Shown: one piece after another, positions 15,864-24,011 of the stretch | Layout of the letters: every line of letters starts with the position of its first letter | How positions within the stretch are numbered: the stretch's first letter is position 1 | Assembly: GCF_001476905.1 (NCBI RefSeq) | Contig: NZ_LDTE01000010.1 | Span: 1 to 64,000, forward strand | Direction of reading: 5' to 3' | Source of the DNA: Sphingomonas sanguinis | Lineage (GTDB): Bacteria; Pseudomonadota; Alphaproteobacteria; Sphingomonadales; Sphingomonadaceae | DNA: 64,000 nucleotides | Notes under the pieces: model-generated | Database searches by the model: none | What the model saw: the letters and a program-made list of their open reading frames with translations, nothing else | Told to the model about the DNA's origin: nothing | Made by a program: the position numbers and the translations under genes

Positions 15864-18389
15864 ATGACGACGAACGTTCTGCGTTCCTGCGGATCGATGG
15901 CGGCCTTGGCGATGGCGCTGGTGAGTGCACCGGCCTTTGCACAGACGGCCCAGGCTCCGACCCCGGCCACCCAGGAAGGGGCCACCCCCGATGCCGGTGC
16001 GTCCAGCGAAGACATCGTCGTCACCGCGACCAGCGGCGAGCGGTCGCGTTTCCGCAGCTCGATCTCGGTGTCGCAGGTCAGCCAGGAGGCGATCCAGAAC
16101 TTCACCCCTCGCTCGACCGCCGAAATCCTGCGCAACATCCCCGGTCTCCAGCCCAGCGATACGGCGGGTCCGGGCGGCAACGCCAATATCGGCGTGCGCG
16201 GCATCCCGGTGTCGACCGGCGGTTCGGAATATGTCTCGCTGCAGGAAGACGGCCTGCCCGACGTCCTGTTCGGTGACATCAACTTCGGCAACAACGACTA
16301 TTGGCTGCGCTTCGACCAGAACATCAAGACGGTCGAGGCGGTGCGCGGCGGTTCGGCCTCGACCTTCGCCAGCCAGGCGCCGGGCGCGGTCATCAACTTC
16401 ATCAGCAAGACCGGTGACGTGAAGGGCGGCCAGATTGCCTATTCCAACGGCCTGGGCTTCCGCGAGCACCGCGTCGACTTCGACTATGGCGGCCCGATCG
16501 ACGAGACGACTCGTTTCCATGTCGGCGGCTATGCGCGCGACGGCGGCGGCTACACCAACGAGAATTTCAACATCCTGCGCGGCTATCAGATCAAGGCGAA
16601 CATCACCAAGGATCTGCCCGACAATCGCGGCTTCATCCGCCTGTATTTCAAGCGGCTGGACGAACAGGCGCCGACCAACACCACCACCCCGACGCTGGCC
16701 ACGCTGGACGGCAACAAGGTGACCGGCTTCACGCCGCTGCCCAATTTCGACGGGCGGTCGGGTTCGGCCTATACGATCTACAACCGTAACTTCCAGTATC
16801 TGGACTATGACAATGGCGGCGTGAAGACGGCCGAGGTGCAGGGTATCCACCCGCGCGTCACCGGCATCAGCGGCCAGATCCATTATGATTTTAACGACAA
16901 CATCTCGCTCGACGATACGATGCGCTATCAGTGGATCAGCGGGAATTTCACCACCCAGTTCATCAACGTCCAGACGCTGACCGGGACGGGCGGGTTGATC
17001 GGTTCGACCGTCAACGGCCAGACGGTGGGCTCGGTCCGCTATGCGGCGGGGCCGAAGCTGGGGCAGCTGTTCACCGGTCCCTATGTGAACAACAACCCGA
17101 ACATCAACGTGTTCATGAAGAACATGGACAATTTCGCCAACAACCTGACACTGAACGGCAAGTTCGATGTCGGGCCGGGCAAGGCGCGACTGACCGCCGG
17201 TCTGTTCGTGATGCGGCAGAACATCGTCCAGGACTGGCATGTCAACCGCCAGTATAGCGAGCTGAACGGGAATAACGCCGCGCCGCTTGACCTGTTCTCG
17301 ACCACCGGTACGCAGCTGACCGCGGCGGGTCAGGCCGGGTTCAACGACAATTGGGGCAGCTGCTGCGCGCGCCGCGTCGACCTGACCTATACCGATGTCG
17401 CGCCCTTCCTGCAGGCCGGTTACGAGGTCGGTGGGCTGAACCTCGACGCTTCGATCCGCTATGACAGCGTGCATGGCGAAGGCACCGCGCAGGGCGGCGT
17501 CGCAGGTCCGACGACCCGCGTGGCGGACGCACTGGGCTCGGCGCTGATTCCGTCGCTGGTGCTCAGCCCGACGGCGGAGAAGATCAACTATACCGATGGC
17601 TATGTCAGCTGGTCGGTGGGTGCGCTTTATGCCTTTGACAGCAAGACCAGCGTCTTTGCCCGCGCCAGCCGTGGCGGTCGCTTCAACGCCGACCGTCGTG
17701 TCCTGTCGGGCAACTTCAACGCGGACGGTTCGCTGAATGCGCAGGGGCAGGCGACCTCGGTCAACTTCCTCAACCAGCAGGAAATCGGCCTGAAGCAGCG
17801 CGGCGGTCTGGGCGGCGCGTCCTATTCGGTCGAAGTCACCGGTTTCCACTCGACCCTGACCGAGAACAACTACGACTTCACCCGGATCAACAACCCGGCG
17901 CCGAACAACAATCCGAACATCTCGAACGGCTATCGCTCCTACGGTATCGAGTTCACCAGCCGCGTGACCTATGGTGACTTCCATCTGGCGGTCGACGCGA
18001 CCTATGCGAACTCGAAGATCACCAGCAGCGCGACGCCGGGGCTGGTCGGCAAGAAGCCCGGCGGCCTGCCCGACTTCCTGTTCGTGGTGTCGCCGTCCTA
18101 TGACGCCGGCCCGATCGCGTTCGGCGTCAGCATGAACGGCCAGACCAGCACCAAGTCGGACGACTTCAACCTCTACACGATCAAGGGGTCGACCTTCTTC
18201 AACGGCTTCATCACCGTGCGGCCGATGGACAAGCTGGAGCTGGGCCTGAACGCCAACAACATCTTCGACAAGCTGGGCTTCCGTGGCGGCGGCGGCATCT
18301 TCCCGGTCCTGTCGTCGACGCAGGGCGTGTTCAACAATACCGCGCTTTACGGGCGCACGGTGACGGCCTCGGTCCGCTACCGCTTCTGA
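15864..18389 (+). CDS. TonB-dependent receptor
   Basis: Outer-membrane TonB-dependent importer of 841 aa. The signal peptide ends SAPAFAQTA; DIVVTATSGE follows as the TonB box. The plug includes STAEILRNIPGLQPS, GVRGIP and VEAVRGGSASTFASQAPGAVINFISKTG. The barrel ends in a C-terminal Phe (VRYRF). AGGAGAGGG precedes the ATG at 15864; an upstream in-frame ATG at 15774 lies inside the operator region and is rejected. It is divergent from the halogenase-GH9-GH1 operon and followed by a LacI regulator, so a beta-glucan oligosaccharide substrate is inferred. Confidence 0.9.
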   Translation: MTTNVLRSCGSMAALAMALVSAPAFAQTAQAPTPATQEGATPDAGASSEDIVVTATSGERSRFRSSISVSQVSQEAIQNFTPRSTAEILRNIPGLQPSDTAGPGGNANIGVRGIPVSTGGSEYVSLQEDGLPDVLFGDINFGNNDYWLRFDQNIKTVEAVRGGSASTFASQAPGAVINFISKTGDVKGGQIAYSNGLGFREHRVDFDYGGPIDETTRFHVGGYARDGGGYTNENFNILRGYQIKANITKDLPDNRGFIRLYFKRLDEQAPTNTTTPTLATLDGNKVTGFTPLPNFDGRSGSAYTIYNRNFQYLDYDNGGVKTAEVQGIHPRVTGISGQIHYDFNDNISLDDTMRYQWISGNFTTQFINVQTLTGTGGLIGSTVNGQTVGSVRYAAGPKLGQLFTGPYVNNNPNINVFMKNMDNFANNLTLNGKFDVGPGKARLTAGLFVMRQNIVQDWHVNRQYSELNGNNAAPLDLFSTTGTQLTAAGQAGFNDNWGSCCARRVDLTYTDVAPFLQAGYEVGGLNLDASIRYDSVHGEGTAQGGVAGPTTRVADALGSALIPSLVLSPTAEKINYTDGYVSWSVGALYAFDSKTSVFARASRGGRFNADRRVLSGNFNADGSLNAQGQATSVNFLNQQEIGLKQRGGLGGASYSVEVTGFHSTLTENNYDFTRINNPAPNNNPNISNGYRSYGIEFTSRVTYGDFHLAVDATYANSKITSSATPGLVGKKPGGLPDFLFVVSPSYDAGPIAFGVSMNGQTSTKSDDFNLYTIKGSTFFNGFITVRPMDKLELGLNANNIFDKLGFRGGGGIFPVLSSTQGVFNNTALYGRTVTASVRYRF

Positions 18390-18403
18390 TCCACTCCCCT
18401 TGG

Positions 18404-18427
18404 GGCGGGTGCCACTTGGCATCCGCC
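18404..18427 (+). terminator. Terminator-like hairpin between TonB receptor and lacI
   Basis: GGCGGGTGCC-ACTT-GGCATCCGCC forms a 10-bp stem with one G-T pair, followed by CATTTTCGTTTC. It probably attenuates receptor transcripts so that less regulator is made. The GGAGG of the next gene lies just downstream. Confidence 0.6.
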
Positions 18428-18452
18428 TCATTTTCGTTTCAGGAGGCTGGCC

Positions 18453-19475
18453 ATGACCGATGCGTCCCCACCCGCCCGCACCCTGAAGGACATTGCCCGG
18501 CTGGCGGGCGTGTCGCCCGGCACCGTCAGCCGCGCGCTGGCGGGCAAGAGCGTCGTCAATGCCGAGACGCGGGCGCGGATCGAGGCGCTGGCCGCCGAGC
18601 ATAATTTCCAGATCAACCAGATGGCCCGCCGCCTGCGCGCGCAGCGGACCGGCGTGATCGGCGTCGCCATACCGCTGGGCCATGAGCGGCGGCAGCGGCT
18701 GTCCGACCCTTTCTTCATGACGCTGCTCGGTCATCTGGCCGACGAACTGGCGGCGCGCGACCATGACGTGATGCTGTCGCGCATCATTCCCGACGACGAC
18801 GACTGGCTGTCGCGGATCACCCGGTCGGGCATGGTCGACGGCGTGCTGCTGATCGGTCAGTCGGACCAGTTGGCGGTGATCGATGCGGTGGCCGAGACCT
18901 ACTTGCCGCTGGTCGTTTGGGGCAGCACGTTGCCCGGCCAGCATCATTGCGCGGTGGGCGTCGACAACCGGCTAGGTGGGCGCATGGCGGGCGAGCATCT
19001 GATCGCGACCGGGCGGCGGCGCATCGCCTTCATGGGTGAGATCCGTACGCTGGAACTGGCACAGCGCCATGCGGGGCTGTGCGACGCGATGACCGATGCC
19101 GGGCTGAAGCCACCGCAGCAACTCGACGTGGCGCTCGCGCCCGAACTGATGCCCGATCAGATCGCCGCCAATCTGGCGCGCTTGCAGGGGGAGGGGCAGG
19201 CAATCGACGGCATCGTAGCGGCCTCCGACATGATCGCGCTGGCGACGATGGCGGAGCTGGCCGCCAGCGGTCGGTCGGTGCCGGGCGATGTCGCGGTCAC
19301 GGGCTTTGACGACCTGCCATTGGCCGAGCGGGCTATCCCCCGGCTGACGACGATCCGACAGGATCTGGAGGCAGGGGCCAAGGCGATGGTCGCCGCCCTG
19401 TTCGAGCGGATCGAAGGACGAGCCGCACCCGGGCTGGAGATGCCGCCGGGCCTGATTCTGCGCGACTCCGCCTGA
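18453..19475 (+). CDS. LacI/GalR-family transcription regulator
   Basis: A 340-aa repressor with an N-terminal LacI helix-turn-helix (about residues 11-33: LKDIARLAGVSPGTVSRALAG), a hinge helix, and a periplasmic-binding-protein-like sugar domain (GVIGVAIPL, GVLLIGQS, GFDDLPLAERAIPRLTTIRQD). GGAGG lies upstream of the ATG. Position after a TonB receptor and near the GH9/GH1 operon suggests it senses a beta-gluco-oligosaccharide and binds the TTTGCAA sites at 15768-15798. It may also act on the GTTGGCGCTAAC site at 7544, though the two sequences differ, so one regulator binding both is doubtful. Confidence 0.92.
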   Translation: MTDASPPARTLKDIARLAGVSPGTVSRALAGKSVVNAETRARIEALAAEHNFQINQMARRLRAQRTGVIGVAIPLGHERRQRLSDPFFMTLLGHLADELAARDHDVMLSRIIPDDDDWLSRITRSGMVDGVLLIGQSDQLAVIDAVAETYLPLVVWGSTLPGQHHCAVGVDNRLGGRMAGEHLIATGRRRIAFMGEIRTLELAQRHAGLCDAMTDAGLKPPQQLDVALAPELMPDQIAANLARLQGEGQAIDGIVAASDMIALATMAELAASGRSVPGDVAVTGFDDLPLAERAIPRLTTIRQDLEAGAKAMVAALFERIEGRAAPGLEMPPGLILRDSA

Positions 19476-19484
19476 CACAAAAAC

Positions 19485-19515
19485 GGCGCGGTCTTCAGGG
19501 AGATCAGACCGCGCC
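19485..19515. terminator. Terminator between lacI and ohr, converging
   Basis: GGCGCGGTCT and AGACCGCGCC form a perfect 10-bp stem with an 11-base loop, ten bases past the lacI stop. The minus strand has five T after the stem, so it is a good ohr terminator; the plus strand lacks a T run. Confidence 0.7.
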
Positions 19516-19543
19516 GGGAAGGCTCAGGGAGTACGGAGGGAGG

Positions 19544-19969
19544 TCAGGCCAGCGTCAGGCCGACATCCACATTGCCGCGCGTCGCGTTCGAGTAGGGGCA
19601 GATCTGATGCGCCGCCTCGACCAGCTTTTCGGCCTCGGCGCGATCGATGCCCGGCAATTCGACGGTCAGGGCGGTGGTGATGCCGAAACCACCCGCCGCG
19701 CGCGGACCGATGCCGACCTTGGCCGACACGGCGACGTCATCGGGAATCTTCACCTTCAGCTGCTGGCCCGCGACCTTCAGCGCGCCGATGAAGCAGGCCG
19801 AGTAACCCGCCGCGAACAGCTGTTCCGGGTTGGTGCCGTCACCGCCTGCGCCGCCGAGTTCCTTAGGGGTCGACAAGGTGACGTCCAGCGTCCCGTCCGC
19901 CGTGCGCGCATGGCCGTCTCGACCACCGGTGGCACGCGCCTGGGTTTCGTATTTTACATCGATCGTCAC
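19544..19969 (-). CDS. ohr: Organic hydroperoxide resistance protein (Ohr/OsmC family)
   Basis: Cytoplasmic thiol peroxidase (141 aa) that reduces organic and fatty-acid hydroperoxides. The two redox cysteines are in the [10 protein letters not shown] and [11 protein letters not shown] motifs, as in all Ohr proteins. The GTG at 19969 has GGAG seven bases upstream and gives the standard N-terminus [11 protein letters not shown]; an ATG 11 codons upstream would extend into the operator dyad. It is divergent from the ohrR-like gene at 20079, the usual arrangement. Confidence 0.95.
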   Translation of the reverse strand: MTIDVKYETQARATGGRDGHARTADGTLDVTLSTPKELGGAGGDGTNPEQLFAAGYSACFIGALKVAGQQLKVKIPDDVAVSAKVGIGPRAAGGFGITTALTVELPGIDRAEAEKLVEAAHQICPYSNATRGNVDVGLTLA

Positions 19970-19989
19970 ATCGTTTCTCCGATAATGTT

Positions 19990-20050
19990 TATCGTGATAC
20001 ATTTATGGGAGGTCCGATGGCTCTTGTCCAGCGCTTCTTTTATCGCGATA
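19990..20050. promoter_or_regulatory. Pair of OhrR-type operator dyads
   Basis: TATCGTGATA (19990-19999) and the perfect palindrome TATCGCGATA (20041-20050) lie 51 bases apart, about five helix turns, in the ohr/ohrR divergent promoter. Each lies close to one gene start. They are the best candidates for OhrR binding sites; binding itself is inferred. Confidence 0.55.
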
Positions 20051-20078
20051 TGTTTTTCCCTGTAACGGGAGATACCGG

Positions 20079-20552
20079 ATGTCGGCCCCTTGGCCGCTCG
20101 ATGAACAGCTGTGTTTTGCGCTCTATGCGGCGAACATGGCGATGCAGCGCACCTACAAGCCCATGCTGGACGAGTTGGGCCTGACCTATCCGCAATATCT
20201 GGCGATGCTGGTGCTGTGGGAGGAGGATGGCCGGACGATCGGCGCCATCGCCCAGCGTCTGGGGCTGGAGTCCAGCACGGTGACGCCACTGGTCAAGCGG
20301 CTGGAGGCCAGTGGCTTGGTCGCGCGCGAGCGCGATCCGCAGGACGAGCGTCAGGTCCGGGTCAGGCTGACACCGGCGGGATCGGCGCTGCGCGACCAGT
20401 GCGGCTGCCTGGGCGAGGAGATCACGGCGCGGTCGGGCATGAGCGTCGAGCGGCTGATCGGTTTCCGCGAGGACATGCGCGCCCTGCGCCGCGAACTGGA
20501 GCGGAGCGAGGAGGATGGCGGGCGCGCCACGATCGCCGGTTCGGCGGATTGA
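20079..20552 (+). CDS. ohrR: MarR-family peroxide-sensing repressor OhrR
   Basis: A 157-aa MarR-type winged-helix regulator. The segment LDEQLCFALYAA carries the reactive cysteine (Cys12) that OhrR proteins oxidise on contact with organic hydroperoxides. The recognition helix region is IGAIAQRLGLESSTVTPLVKRLEASGLV, and the wing includes RDPQDERQVRVRLT. A further pair of cysteines (DQCGCLGEE) near residues 110-112 could resolve the sulfenic acid. GGGAG precedes the ATG. Divergent from ohr, which it is expected to repress together with itself. Confidence 0.93.
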   Translation: MSAPWPLDEQLCFALYAANMAMQRTYKPMLDELGLTYPQYLAMLVLWEEDGRTIGAIAQRLGLESSTVTPLVKRLEASGLVARERDPQDERQVRVRLTPAGSALRDQCGCLGEEITARSGMSVERLIGFREDMRALRRELERSEEDGGRATIAGSAD

Positions 20553-20582
20553 GGCGCTGTTTCTGCCTGGGATGAGGACGGC

Positions 20583-23033
20583 CTAGCGCTTCTCTGCCAT
20601 GGTGAACACCACCCCCGGCGCATCGCGCAGCGCCAGATAGAGCATCCCGTCCTTGGGTTCGGGCACGGTCAGCCGCGCGGCGGTGAAGCCTGCCGGGACG
20701 CTGACCGCGCCCGCCATATCGGCCGTCGCGGCCACCCGGTCGATCAGGAACAGGTCGCGTCCCTCGATCCAGCATCCGCCCGCCTCGCATCCGCCGCCGT
20801 CGATCCGGGGCAAGCGGACCAGCGTCGCAAGCGGGCTCCAGTCGCCCTTGATGCTCCCGCGCACGATCCGGTAGCGCAACCCGCCCGCCGCCGCCGGGCC
20901 CAGCCTGGCGGGATCGAGCGTCGCCACCGCGATCTCGGGCGACGACAGCCGGACATCGCGCCCGCCCTCTAGGGTAACGGTGGCACTGCCGTCGGCGGTC
21001 GCGACCTCGATCGCGTCGGTCGGGGCCAGCCGCGTGCCATCGGCCGCGCGGACCGAGAAGGTCAGACGGGCATTGTCGGGCAGCACCGTCTCGTCCCGTG
21101 TCGCCAGCGCGACGGCGGCCGCACCGCTTTTGGGCGACAGGCTGCGCGCGATCAGCGTGGCGGACGGGCGCGGCGGGGCGGCGGTGATCGGCACCGACAG
21201 GCTGCGTCCGTCGGTCAGTCTGATCCGGGCGCTCGTCCCGTCAGGCACGCGATTGTCGGCGGCGGTCGCAAGCAGCCGGTCGGTATCGCCATCTCGGGTC
21301 AGGTCACCAGGGGAGAGGCGGACATCGCCGATCTCGACCCCGGCAATCTCGTCCAGCCGCTGCCCGGTCAGCGTGACGAAGCGGTCGCCCTTGGCCAGCG
21401 TCACCGTGTCGATCCGGCTGGCGGGCGAATAGGCGCGCAGGGTCGTGGTGCGGGGGGCGGCATCGCCGACCTGCTGGATTTCCAGCGTGATCTCGCCCGC
21501 CCGCGCACCCTTTAGCGGCAGGGTAGCCGTGATGCCGTCCGCACCGCGCAGGGTGAAGGGCACAGGCTGCGGCGCGCCGCCGCCCATCCGCATCGTGACA
21601 CCGGTGACGCAGGCCGCCGCCGGTCCGTTCAACGCAACGCTGTTGTCGCGCCCGACCACCAAGCTCTGCCCCGCATCGACCGCACGCCAGTCGCCGCCGC
21701 CGGGGAATTGCAGCGTGAAGCTCGGCCCCTCGAAACTGTCGAAGCCCCATTGGCCATGTAGCTTGGCCGAAACCTTGCCCGACAGCACACCCGCGGGCAG
21801 TGGTTCGGTCAGGACATAGCCGCCGCGATCGGCGCGCGCGCGGACGGGCAGGTCGATGGTCTTGCCGTCTGGGCCTTTGATCGACACCATCATGTTGCGC
21901 GCAAAACCGGTCGAATAGATCAGCGGCGCGCCCTCGACGGGCAGGACCAGGCCCGGCCTGGCTCCGCACAGCGGCGCATCGGCGGTCACGCGCAGGCGCG
22001 GCGGGCTGGGCGCGTCGATCGCGGGCATGGCGGCGACCAGCACCGATTTGGGCTTGGCGAAGGACGGCGCGGCGTTGAGCAGCAGCGACAGCTTTTCGCC
22101 ATCGCGCGTGGCGAGGGTAGGCAGATAGCCGAATTGCGGATTGCCGAAGGCGCCGAATACGCGGGCGATGTCGCGGATGACGCCGATATAGGGGCTGTAA
22201 TAGCCCAGCCCCGCTTCGCGCGTGTAGCTGAGCTGGAGCGCCAGGTCGGTCGGTGCGCCGACCAGCGTATCGGTCATCGAACTGCTGTGAATATCCGCCA
22301 GCACCAGCGAGTCGCGATTTTCGAGCAGACAGGCCGCCTGCAGCTCGATCACCCGCGCCAGGCAATCGGGGTTCAGCTTGATCGCCAGGCTGTTCGACAG
22401 AGCCGGGGCCAGGGTACGCAGGAATTCGGGATGGCTGTTCTCTTGCGCGCGGATCGCCGCGACGAAGGCGTTCAGCCGCGAGCGGTCGAGCGAGGCCTGG
22501 TTCAGGTCCTGCACCGCACGGACGAACTCACCGGGCCGGTCGCGCACCGCATCGACGATGGTGCCCGACGCGCCGCCGGTCTCGGGCACCAGGAACAGCG
22601 CCATCTGCCGCGCGCCCTTGGGCACGGTCAGGGTCAGGCGACGATCCTTGTCCTTGGGCTTCCAGGTCTCGGCCGACTGCACCCAGTTCTTGGGCGGCGG
22701 GTTGGTCGCGCCGCTGAGAAAGGCCGAGAACAGGATGTAGCGGGCGCGCTGGTCGTTGGGCAGGTCCGCCTCGATCACCAGCTTGTCGCCGGTGGCGAGA
22801 TTGGGAACCTCGGCGATGGGCAGTGTCCGGTCGCCGCGCGTCACCGCAATGCGCAGCGAAGGCCCCGGCAGGTCGAACGGGGCGGGGTCGGCGGCGCAAA
22901 GCGGGCTCTCGACCAGGGTGGCGGCGGCCAGCGCGAGCGCCATGACCGGGCGGGACAGGAGGAAGCGGGGGAGCATGGCGGCGACTAAGGCCCATACCGC
23001 GGCGGGGATCAACCCTCTCGCGGTAGATGACAT
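20583..23033 (-). CDS. Large exported protein of unknown function
   Basis: I do not recognise the family. The protein (816 aa, or 797 aa from the ATG at 22976) begins with a hydrophobic signal region ending ESPLCAADP. The N-terminal part (FDLPGPSLRIAVTRGDRTLPIAEVPNLATGDKLVIEADLP) looks like a beta-sandwich. Later parts contain several Ig/IPT-like stretches (GDRFVTLTGQRLDEIAGVEIGDVRL, SATLIARSLSPKSGAA). No catalytic signature or transmembrane anchor is seen after the signal. Cysteines are few, including a GGCEAGGCW pair near the C-terminus. Neither start has a convincing ribosome site. A periplasmic or surface beta-rich protein is the most that can be inferred. Confidence 0.75.
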   Translation of the reverse strand: MSSTARGLIPAAVWALVAAMLPRFLLSRPVMALALAAATLVESPLCAADPAPFDLPGPSLRIAVTRGDRTLPIAEVPNLATGDKLVIEADLPNDQRARYILFSAFLSGATNPPPKNWVQSAETWKPKDKDRRLTLTVPKGARQMALFLVPETGGASGTIVDAVRDRPGEFVRAVQDLNQASLDRSRLNAFVAAIRAQENSHPEFLRTLAPALSNSLAIKLNPDCLARVIELQAACLLENRDSLVLADIHSSSMTDTLVGAPTDLALQLSYTREAGLGYYSPYIGVIRDIARVFGAFGNPQFGYLPTLATRDGEKLSLLLNAAPSFAKPKSVLVAAMPAIDAPSPPRLRVTADAPLCGARPGLVLPVEGAPLIYSTGFARNMMVSIKGPDGKTIDLPVRARADRGGYVLTEPLPAGVLSGKVSAKLHGQWGFDSFEGPSFTLQFPGGGDWRAVDAGQSLVVGRDNSVALNGPAAACVTGVTMRMGGGAPQPVPFTLRGADGITATLPLKGARAGEITLEIQQVGDAAPRTTTLRAYSPASRIDTVTLAKGDRFVTLTGQRLDEIAGVEIGDVRLSPGDLTRDGDTDRLLATAADNRVPDGTSARIRLTDGRSLSVPITAAPPRPSATLIARSLSPKSGAAAVALATRDETVLPDNARLTFSVRAADGTRLAPTDAIEVATADGSATVTLEGGRDVRLSSPEIAVATLDPARLGPAAAGGLRYRIVRGSIKGDWSPLATLVRLPRIDGGGCEAGGCWIEGRDLFLIDRVAATADMAGAVSVPAGFTAARLTVPEPKDGMLYLALRDAPGVVFTMAEKR

Positions 23034-23047
23034 CGGGGCGTCATCAA

Positions 23048-23070
23048 ATCCTCCCCGGCTCGGGGAGGAT
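23048..23070 (-). terminator. Hairpin after the GST gene
   Basis: ATCCTCCCCG-GCT-CGGGGAGGAT is a perfect 10-bp stem eight bases past the GST stop; the minus strand continues TTGATG, so the T tract is weak. The same CCTCCCCG/CGGGGAGG core recurs at 46354-46372, so it may be a copy of a dispersed repeat. Confidence 0.55.
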
Positions 23071-23077
23071 CGATGGA

Positions 23078-23938
23078 TCAGAGCTTGTCGGCCGTACGCA
23101 GCGCGAAGTCGCTGGCGTCGTGCCGCTCGGGCAGCTGCTCGGCAGGATCGCCGAAGGTCCGGTTGACCATCCGTCCACGCTTCACCGCCGGACGCTCGTC
23201 CAGCTCGCGCGCCCAGCGCAGGACGTGGGTGTAGTCCTGCACCTGCAGGAACTCGGCGGCATTATAGAGGCGGCCCAGCACCAGCTGCCCATACCAGGGC
23301 CAGATCGCCATGTCGGCGATGCTGTATTCCTCGCCCGCAACATAGGCATTCTGGGCCAGCTGGCGATCGAGCACGTCCAGTTGGCGCTTGGCCTCCATGG
23401 CATAGCGGTTGATGGCGTATTCGATCTTCACCGGCGCATAATTGTAGAAATGGCCGAAGCCGCCGCCCAGGAAGGGCGCGCTGCCCATCTGCCAGAACAG
23501 CCACGACATCACGCGCGCGCGGGCGGCGGGCTCGGTCGGCAGGAATGCGCCGAAGCTCTCGGCCAGATGGGTCATGATCGCACCGGACTCGAAGATGGCG
23601 AGCGGCTCGCTGCCCCGGTGGTCGACCAGCGCCGGGATCTTGGAGTTGGGATTGACCGCGACGAAGCCGCTGCCGAACTGATCGCCGTCCGCAATGCGGA
23701 TCAGCCAGGCATCATATTCGGCGTCCTTGTGTCCTGCCGCCAGCAGCTCTTCGAGCAGGATGGTGACCTTCACGCCATTGGGCGTGCCCATCGAATAGAG
23801 CTGGAACGGATGCTGGCCGACCGGCAGGTCCTTGTCATGGGTCGGCCCGGCGATCGGCCGGTTGATGGAGGCGAACTGGCCGCCATTGTCCTTGTCCCAG
23901 GTCCAGATGGCGGGGGGAGTATAGGCGTCGTCACTCAT
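23078..23938 (-). CDS. yghU: YghU-type glutathione S-transferase / disulfide-bond oxidoreductase
   Basis: Cytoplasmic GST-fold protein (286 aa). The N-terminal thioredoxin-like domain contains GTPNGVKVTILLEELLAAG, with Thr-Pro-Asn at the glutathione site, and NPNSKIPALVD plus FESGAIMTHLAE. The C-terminal helical domain has FGHFYNYAP and YSIADMAIWPWYGQ. These match the Nu-class YghU/YfcG group, which uses two glutathiones for disulfide reductase and peroxidase activity. GGAG nine bases before the ATG at 23938 supports that start over one six codons upstream. No operon partner is obvious. Confidence 0.88.
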   Translation of the reverse strand: MSDDAYTPPAIWTWDKDNGGQFASINRPIAGPTHDKDLPVGQHPFQLYSMGTPNGVKVTILLEELLAAGHKDAEYDAWLIRIADGDQFGSGFVAVNPNSKIPALVDHRGSEPLAIFESGAIMTHLAESFGAFLPTEPAARARVMSWLFWQMGSAPFLGGGFGHFYNYAPVKIEYAINRYAMEAKRQLDVLDRQLAQNAYVAGEEYSIADMAIWPWYGQLVLGRLYNAAEFLQVQDYTHVLRWARELDERPAVKRGRMVNRTFGDPAEQLPERHDASDFALRTADKL

Positions 23939-24011
23939 GGCTTGTCGCTCCATCACGGTTCGGCGGCGCAGATGGGGCGCAGGGGATGCTAAAACAACCG
24001 CGACCGTGCTT

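Noticed and set aside
15813-18947. 1044-codon open frame antisense to the TonB receptor and lacI
   Set aside because: It crosses two good genes on the other strand, has no ribosome site or recognisable domain, and shows shadow-like composition.
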